Below are positions 22,508 through 27,695 of a DNA stretch of 27,695 nt, one piece after another. Below the pieces are notes generated by a model. The model did no database searches. It worked only from the letters and a program-made list of their open reading frames with translations, and was not told the DNA's origin. Location of the stretch: positions 1 to 27,695 of the forward strand of contig NZ_JBBKBG010000034.1 in the NCBI RefSeq assembly GCF_037892545.1, written 5' to 3'. The stretch's first letter is position 1. Each line of letters starts with the position of its first letter. Origin of the DNA: Pseudogracilibacillus sp037892545 (GTDB taxonomy: Bacteria > Bacillota > Bacilli > Bacillales > Amphibacillaceae). A program made the translations under genes and the position numbers.

Positions 22508-23428
22508 TTATTGTAAATAAGATGCAAATTGTTCTAAATGTGTTGAATCATTCATATCGTGTGAAAAAAATGGTACATACATTAATTTCTCACGTGTAAA
22601 CATCTCTTCAATTTGTTGTAGATATTGTCGTTCATGTTTTTTTCTTTGCTGAAAGAACGTTCCATCTTCCACATCGGGAAGTACTCGATTAACAATTAAT
22701 GTGGATACAACTAAATCATATTTTTTTAATAATTGAATCGCATTATCTGTTTCTACAATCGATAATTTTTCTGGATTGAGTACAAACATAAATGCTGTTT
22801 CATCCCCATTCAACATGATTTCACGCGCTCGTTTAAACTTAGCTTGTCTTTCTTGTAATACATCAAATATTGGATCATCTATCGGTTCCCCATCATGTAA
22901 TAATCGAGTATAATTTTCTCTCGTTTTATGACGTTTTTCTAATAAACCTTGAATCCATATTCCCATTATTTCAGGTAAAGACAATAAACGAATCGTATGT
23001 CCAGTCGGAGCTGTATCAAAAATAACTTTATCGAATGCCTCACTCTCTTCTATCATAATGGATATGAGACGATCAAACAAGGCAGCTTCATCCGCTCCCG
23101 GTGATGCTTGTGCCGTATCCAGTTGTCGATGCACTTCTTCCATCATCGTCGGCTTAACGACCCCCTTTATATTTCCTTTCACAGTTTCAATATATTTTTT
23201 CGTTTCATATGCAGGGTCAATTTCTATCGCATATAAATAATCATTTATTTTTGTTTTTTTCGGACCTATTTTTTTATGAAAAATATGCCCGGTATTATGG
23301 GCAGGATCTGTCGATACGAGTAATGTTTTCTTTTGTTCTTTTGCCATCTTCCAAGCCAATGCCGCGGATGTTGTAGATTTTCCTACACCACCTTTCCCGC
23401 CAATAAATACGATTTTTTTATCTACCAT
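22508..23428 (-). CDS. ArsA/GET3-family ATPase
   Basis: A 306-residue P-loop ATPase of the ArsA/Get3 (SIMIBI) class. The deviant Walker A GGKGGVGKST spans residues 10-19, with signature Lys12; switch I DPAHN is 41-45; the ArsA signature DTAPTGH is 138-144. Such proteins work as ATP-driven dimers. The sequence holds no cysteine: neither the As(III)-binding Cys of ArsA nor the Get3 CxxC zinc site is present, so arsenic export and a zinc-bridged dimer are unlikely. ATG 23428 has a GGGGGG-type ribosome site 7 nt upstream; the frame is open to 23503. It follows the CC-terminal protein gene by 13 nt. Confidence 0.88.
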   Translation of the reverse strand: MVDKKIVFIGGKGGVGKSTTSAALAWKMAKEQKKTLLVSTDPAHNTGHIFHKKIGPKKTKINDYLYAIEIDPAYETKKYIETVKGNIKGVVKPTMMEEVHRQLDTAQASPGADEAALFDRLISIMIEESEAFDKVIFDTAPTGHTIRLLSLPEIMGIWIQGLLEKRHKTRENYTRLLHDGEPIDDPIFDVLQERQAKFKRAREIMLNGDETAFMFVLNPEKLSIVETDNAIQLLKKYDLVVSTLIVNRVLPDVEDGTFFQQRKKHERQYLQQIEEMFTREKLMYVPFFSHDMNDSTHLEQFASYLQ

Positions 23429-23441
23429 CTTATTCCCCCCT

Positions 23442-23699
23442 TTAACAACAACGAAAGCCTGATAATGGTGAGTGGTCCATCCCCATTCGTAAATGCCAAT
23501 CATGAAATTCTTCTAACATATACGGATATAATTCTAATGTATAATAATAAACCGGATTCGGAATGCCAATCATTTCTGAATATAGAAGTAAGAAAAAAAT
23601 ATCATCCTCATCTCTTAATTCTCTCGCAATTTCCCCTTTATGTGGTAAACTGATAACTTCCTCATAATACTGAATAAGCTTTTTTAATTTATCCAACAT
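23442..23699 (-). CDS. small protein ending in Cys-Cys (cory-CC-star type)
   Basis: An 85-residue acidic, aromatic protein, starting MLDKLKKLIQYYEEVISLP and holding RELRDEDDIFFLLLYSEMIGIPNPVYYYTLELYPYMLEEF. The only cysteines are the last two residues (GFRCC then stop). This resembles the NCBI family 'cory-CC-star protein', as I recall it, found next to an ArsA-like ATPase. The C-terminal Cys pair suggests a metal- or thiol-transfer role, or lipid attachment, but nothing is established. ATG 23699 is 6 nt after AGGGTG; the ATG at 23717 has no ribosome site and follows a T run by 2 nt. It begins the ArsA/MDR unit. Confidence 0.75.
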   Translation of the reverse strand: MLDKLKKLIQYYEEVISLPHKGEIARELRDEDDIFFLLLYSEMIGIPNPVYYYTLELYPYMLEEFHDWHLRMGMDHSPLSGFRCC

Positions 23700-23719
23700 T
23701 TTTTTCACCCTATTCATGG

Positions 23720-23749
23720 AAAAAAGAGACTGTAAAAGCAGTCTCTTTA
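23720..23749 (-). terminator. terminator of cstA at the border of the CC-terminal gene
   Basis: AAAGAGACTG / CAGTCTCTTT (23723-23732/23739-23748), perfect 10-bp stem, then T6 on the minus strand. The stem overlaps the cstA stop codon. No promoter is seen between this hairpin and the next gene, 20 nt away, so downstream expression may come from read-through or a promoter inside cstA. Confidence 0.85.
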
Positions 23750-25489
23750 TCCTATTTTATCTTGATCAATAGATGTACCATCATTTTTTCGTAAAGCAGA
23801 AAATGCCGTTAAAGAAATCCAAATAGCAAAAACAAAAATAATCGCTCCGAAAACAAATAATAAATTATTTTGATCTGAGCCTATCCAAGACCATTCATAC
23901 ACGACTTGTTGAAACATCGCAATTAAAGTTGTACCTAAAACGAAAAACATCGGTACAAGTACCGGAACATAATTACGTCCTAATCGTTGTAACCAAACTG
24001 CTACTAGCAATAAACTAATCGCAGCTAATAATTGGTTCGCCGTTCCAAATAGTGGCCATAAAACATACCCCCCTGATCCAAATCCATTTGGACCTTCAGG
24101 TAATAACACAAGTGCTGCACTAGAAACAACGGCTACAGTCGTTGCAACATGTTTTTTCTCTAAGGCTGGAATATTGTACTCCATTCCAAGTTCCGCAATA
24201 ATATAACGCATTAAACGTACAGATGAATCTAATGTCGTTGCTGCAAAACTTACGACAATAATCGACACAATGGTCGTCGCAATTTCAGTTGGAATCATTA
24301 ATCCTTCAGCTAAATTTGCAGCTCCTAATACGAAATTTCCTAAACCAGTTCCATTCGCTTCAGCAAAACTACTATACGTCCCTAAGAACTCTTCCTTACT
24401 AGAAAATAATGTTGCTACAGCTAAAATAGAAATAAGTGCTAAAATCCCTTCCCCTACAGCACCTAAATAACCTACCATTCTAGCATCCGTTTCTTTATCT
24501 AATTGTTTAGAAGAAGTACCAGATGACACTAGACCGTGGAACCCTGATATGGCACCACATGCAATGGTAATAAATAAAAGTGGAAACCATTGTTTGTCAT
24601 CTACCGAATTTGTGACCGGTGCAGAAATGGTCGGATTCGTAAATAATAAACCTAAATATAAAATTCCTAAACCGACGACTAGTTGGTGTGAATTAATAAA
24701 ATCTCTTGGCTGTAATAATTTCCATACTGGTAAAGTTGATGCAATATACACATAAATCATTAAAATCATAATCCATATAAAAAATGCGGTTCCAACTGTT
24801 GATAGACCGAATAAACCAGTCCCTTCTTCTCCTCCCATATAACGGACAAGGTCAATTTGTAAAAATTGATATTTACTCGCTAAAATTGCCGCTACATACA
24901 TAATAACTAATGCAATTAGAGAAGGTACTAACATTTTCTTCTGACGTTTATACACGGCATATCCAATCCATACTGCCAATGGAATTTGAATAAATACAGG
25001 TAAAACGCTAGATGGATATGTAATAAATAAATTAGAAATTACCCAAGCAAATACGGCATTTACCATCAATACTAAAATAAGAATAATAAATAGAAATAAA
25101 ATCTTTGCACGTTGTCCAATTAATTTGTCAGCAATGGTTCCAACAGACTGTCCTTTATTTCGAACAGATAATACCAATGTTCCAAAATCATGGACCCCTG
25201 CGGCAAAAACAGTTCCTAACAATACCCAAAGTAATGCAGGTAACCATCCCCAATATACTGCAATCGCTGGTCCTAAAATAGGCGCCGCTCCTGCTACAGA
25301 CGTAAAATGATGTCCCCATAAAACGAATTTATTTGTCGGCACAAAGTCTACGCCATCATTAAATTGATGTGCTGGTGTTTTATAATTCGGGTCTAGTCTA
25401 AAGATTTTCTCTGCAATATACTTTGAATAATAGCGATACCCTAAGGCTAAGACGACCATTCCAATGATTGCTACAAGAATTGCATTCAA
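23747..25489 (-). CDS. cstA: carbon-starvation protein A family transporter
   Basis: A 580-residue membrane protein of the CstA family, with about 16 hydrophobic spans. The family's early block GVDFVPTNKFVLWGHHFTSVAGAAPILGPA and GAISGFHGLVSSGTSSKQL are clear. Members import peptides or pyruvate, in B. subtilis and E. coli under carbon starvation. TTG 25489 has AGGAGGG 8 nt upstream. Promoter candidate at 25576-25603. Its hairpin terminator lies directly before the CC-terminal gene. Confidence 0.92.
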   Translation of the reverse strand: MNAILVAIIGMVVLALGYRYYSKYIAEKIFRLDPNYKTPAHQFNDGVDFVPTNKFVLWGHHFTSVAGAAPILGPAIAVYWGWLPALLWVLLGTVFAAGVHDFGTLVLSVRNKGQSVGTIADKLIGQRAKILFLFIILILVLMVNAVFAWVISNLFITYPSSVLPVFIQIPLAVWIGYAVYKRQKKMLVPSLIALVIMYVAAILASKYQFLQIDLVRYMGGEEGTGLFGLSTVGTAFFIWIMILMIYVYIASTLPVWKLLQPRDFINSHQLVVGLGILYLGLLFTNPTISAPVTNSVDDKQWFPLLFITIACGAISGFHGLVSSGTSSKQLDKETDARMVGYLGAVGEGILALISILAVATLFSSKEEFLGTYSSFAEANGTGLGNFVLGAANLAEGLMIPTEIATTIVSIIVVSFAATTLDSSVRLMRYIIAELGMEYNIPALEKKHVATTVAVVSSAALVLLPEGPNGFGSGGYVLWPLFGTANQLLAAISLLLVAVWLQRLGRNYVPVLVPMFFVLGTTLIAMFQQVVYEWSWIGSDQNNLLFVFGAIIFVFAIWISLTAFSALRKNDGTSIDQDKIG

Positions 25490-25575
25490 ACTAATTCCCT
25501 CCTATTTAATTTTTCTTATTTATCCTATTGTACACTCCTTTCTATTTTTTGATTATTCACACATTTGTAACAACT

Positions 25576-25603
25576 ATATTAGCATATTTTTTTCGTTATG
25601 CAA
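25576..25603 (-). promoter_or_regulatory. cstA promoter candidate
   Basis: Minus strand TTGCAT (25598-25603), 16 nt, TAATAT (25576-25581), leaving a leader of about 80 nt. An inverted repeat AACTAGT/ACTAGTT (25650-25656/25696-25702) with CATCG/CGATG inside lies just upstream and could be a regulator site or a structure. Confidence 0.5.
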
Positions 25604-25711
25604 CTATACCCATATCATATGACACTGTTTATACTTTTATGTAGGGGTCAACTAGTATAATAATTAGCAATCATCGATCATCTTCCAAAACGATGACTAG
25701 TTCTTTTGAGA

Positions 25712-25775
25712 TAAAAAATCCCCTAAGAAAAACAGATTTGTCCATAGAATCTGTTTATCTTAAGGGAAACAAATT
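25712..25775 (-). terminator. terminator of pepF
   Basis: CCCTTAAGAtAAACAGATT / AATCTGTTTtTCTTAGGG, a stem of about 18 pairs with few mismatches, then T6 on the minus strand. It starts 12 nt after the pepF stop codon. Confidence 0.85.
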
Positions 25776-25786
25776 TTAACTTTATT

Positions 25787-27598
25787 TTAAGCTTTTAATA
25801 ATGATTCAAATTGATTTAACTTTTCTTCAAATACCGCTAATGCAGATAAAACGGGTGCTTTTTCCGTCATATCGACACCTGCTTTTTTGAGTACTTCAAT
25901 CGGAAAGTCACTACTTCCAGCCTTTAAATAATTGATATATCGTTCTACTGCTGTTTCTTTTTCTGTTAGTATTTGATTTGCTAACGATGTTGCAGCAGCA
26001 AAACCCGTTGCATATTGATATACGTAATAATTGTAATAAAAATGAGGAATACGTGCCCATTCCAATCCAATTTCTTCATCAATCATAATATTTGGCCCGA
26101 AATATTTTTTATTTAATTCATAGTAAATTTCTGTTAACGATTGAGCTGTTAAAGGTTCTCCGTTTTGATCACGTACATGAATATCATGCTCAAATTCTGC
26201 AAACATCGTTTGACGGAACACGGTTGCACGGAATCCTTCTAAGAAATGATTCAACACAAATAACTTTTCTTTCTCATCTTCTAAATGATCTAATAAGTAT
26301 TCTGTTAGCAATACTTCATTACACGTCGATGCTACTTCTGCTACAAAAATCGAATAGTTTCCATAACGGTACGGTTGATTTTTTCTCGTATAATAACTAT
26401 GGACGGAGTGACCTAACTCATGTATCAATGTGTAAATATCATCTAGTTTATTTTGCCAATTTAATAAAATAAATGGATTTGTATCGTATGAACCAGATGA
26501 ATAGGCTCCACTTCGTTTTCCTTTATTTTCTACCACATCAATCCAACGATGATCGAATGCTTCCTGAACAATAGCAACATACTCTTCGCCTAACGGTGCT
26601 AAACTCTTTAAAACGATGTCTTGTGCTTGTTCATAGGTAAAATTCATTTTAACCCCTTTCACAAGCGGTGTGTAAATATCGTACATATGAACTTCATCTA
26701 AATCTAAAGCTTCTTTACGTAATTCTGTATATCGATGTAATAATGGAAGTTTTTCATGAATTGCTTCAAGTAATTGATCATACACTTTTTCAGGAATATT
26801 GTTGCTATCTAAAGCCGATTGCCTTGCTGAGTCATACTTCCGTACTTTCGCATAAAAATTATCTGTTTTAATATTTCCACTTAAAGTTGTAGCAAATGTA
26901 TTTTTAAAGGACCCGAATGTATCATACATCGCTTTAAAAGCATCTTGACGAACTTGGCGATTGTCTGATTTTAAAAAGTTAACATAACGTCCATGTGTTA
27001 GCTCAACTTCTTCTCCTTTATCGTCTTTAATTAATGGAAATGTTAAATCAGCATTGTTCAACATGCCAAATGTTTGTGATGGGGTAGATAATGCTTCAGA
27101 TGCCTCTGATAATAACATTTCCTCTTTTTCACTTAATACATGTTCTTTTTGTCGTTCCATTTCATCTAATACTTTTTTATATAAACGTAGTCCTTCATTC
27201 TCTTCTAAAAACTGAGCAATTTTTTCGCTATCAATTGTAATAATTTCCGGCACTACATAACTCATTGAACTGGAGTAATTTGTCATTAACATTTCTGCAC
27301 GTTGATTCATCGCCTGGTACGTTGCATTTGTCGTATCCTCGTCATAACGCATCCTAGAATATGCATATAATTTTCCGAAACGTGCGGATAAATTATCCTG
27401 TAATGTAAATAATTCATACAAGGTATTTGCAGAATTCCCTAATTTACCTTGAAATGCAGTTACTTTGGGTATTTCTTCTTGAAGTGCTTGAAATTCCTCT
27501 TCCCACTGTTCATCTGTAGCAAAAATAGAAGTTAAATCCCATGTTAATTCAACAGGAACATCTTCCCTTTTCGGTAATTCTTTCGTCATTTCAGCCAT
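25787..27598 (-). CDS. pepF: oligoendopeptidase F
   Basis: A 603-residue zinc peptidase of family M3 which cuts short peptides in the cytoplasm. The zinc motif HELGH is at residues 393-397 (catalytic Glu394) in LIHELGHSVHSYYT, and the third zinc ligand should be the Glu of the FVAEVAS block about 26 residues on. The N-terminal helical lobe and ending are of family-normal length. ATG 27598 has AGGAGG 8 nt upstream; ATG 27601 is only 5 nt from it, and TTG 27604 is also in frame. The cstA gene lies downstream. Together they can import and degrade peptides, an inference from the families. Confidence 0.95.
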   Translation of the reverse strand: MAEMTKELPKREDVPVELTWDLTSIFATDEQWEEEFQALQEEIPKVTAFQGKLGNSANTLYELFTLQDNLSARFGKLYAYSRMRYDEDTTNATYQAMNQRAEMLMTNYSSSMSYVVPEIITIDSEKIAQFLEENEGLRLYKKVLDEMERQKEHVLSEKEEMLLSEASEALSTPSQTFGMLNNADLTFPLIKDDKGEEVELTHGRYVNFLKSDNRQVRQDAFKAMYDTFGSFKNTFATTLSGNIKTDNFYAKVRKYDSARQSALDSNNIPEKVYDQLLEAIHEKLPLLHRYTELRKEALDLDEVHMYDIYTPLVKGVKMNFTYEQAQDIVLKSLAPLGEEYVAIVQEAFDHRWIDVVENKGKRSGAYSSGSYDTNPFILLNWQNKLDDIYTLIHELGHSVHSYYTRKNQPYRYGNYSIFVAEVASTCNEVLLTEYLLDHLEDEKEKLFVLNHFLEGFRATVFRQTMFAEFEHDIHVRDQNGEPLTAQSLTEIYYELNKKYFGPNIMIDEEIGLEWARIPHFYYNYYVYQYATGFAAATSLANQILTEKETAVERYINYLKAGSSDFPIEVLKKAGVDMTEKAPVLSALAVFEEKLNQFESLLKA

Positions 27599-27649
27599 CA
27601 TCAATTCCTCCTATTATAAACGTCACAAAGAATGCTCTATATGTTTTTT

Positions 27650-27678
27650 ATTATACATGAAACCTAGTAAAAGTTCAT
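27650..27678 (-). promoter_or_regulatory. pepF promoter candidate
   Basis: Minus strand ATGAAC (27673-27678), 17 nt, TATAAT (27650-27655). The -10 box is perfect, the -35 box weak. The leader to ATG 27598 is about 45 nt. Confidence 0.5.
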
Positions 27679-27695
27679 AATCCCCGTCGAGGGCC

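Noticed and set aside
22508..23428. ArsA-like gene as arsenite resistance
   Set aside because: There is no cysteine in the protein, no arsB, arsR, arsC or arsD nearby, and only one ATPase half.

Overview
The window is chromosomal DNA from a low-GC, endospore-forming Firmicute of the Bacillaceae type. The evidence is the AT-rich sequence, AGGAGG-type ribosome sites, SpoVAC/AD/AE, a YhcN/YlaJ-type lipoprotein, a Spo0E-like phosphatase, RNase J1 with RpoY, and a gene order that partly follows the pdh-SR1-yktC-yla and ykqC-ykqB/ykuL-ykyB parts of the Bacillus subtilis map. The species cannot be named. I see no rRNA, tRNA, CRISPR array, prophage or intact insertion sequence.

Layout. 1-2400: small conserved yla-type genes (YlaI, YlaH, YlaF), an unknown one-span protein, an inositol-monophosphatase-family gene and a small gene before it. 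2490-3290: a long intergenic region holding an SR1 homologue (the dual-function RNA that encodes SR1P) with a consensus promoter and two CcpN-type operators. It is followed by a 235-bp element closed by a 17-bp inverted repeat, three perfect 17-bp tandem repeats and two terminators. 3294-8078 (minus): the pdhABCD operon. 8505-11301 (plus): def, then rpoY-rnjA with a long leader. 11527-14152 (minus): a predicted operon darB - MFS exporter - ktrC. 14394-15805 (plus): ykyB and an EamA transporter. 15821-16643: a Spo0E-like gene and a divergent type I signal peptidase. 16691-18679 (minus): ywpF-like, ktrD-like K+ channel and a 26-codon membrane-peptide candidate. 18820-21137 (plus): a sporulation operon, lipoprotein - spoVAC - spoVAD - spoVAE, behind a sigma-G-like promoter. 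21243-21361: six 21-bp tandem repeats. 21512-23699 (minus): a three-gene unit made of a small protein ending Cys-Cys, a cysteine-free ArsA/GET3-like ATPase and a cysteine-free MDR reductase. 23747-27598 (minus): cstA and pepF.

How the genes fit together. Central carbon flow links PDH, the SR1P/CcpN module (which in B. subtilis joins glycolysis to gluconeogenesis and GapA) and CstA, a family of peptide or pyruvate importers. Potassium and c-di-AMP link KtrC, DarB and the KtrD-type pore. RNase J1 and RpoY are RNA degradation and RNA polymerase components. The spoVA cluster handles dipicolinic acid and resembles the second, shortened spoVA operons of many spore formers.

The parts least explained by known biology are the CC-terminal protein/ArsA/MDR operon, the structured element after SR1P, the 21-bp repeat array, the 48-codon frame coupled to rpoY and the 26-residue membrane peptide downstream of ktrD. 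All assignments were made by reading the sequence and from memory of the families; no database search was run.
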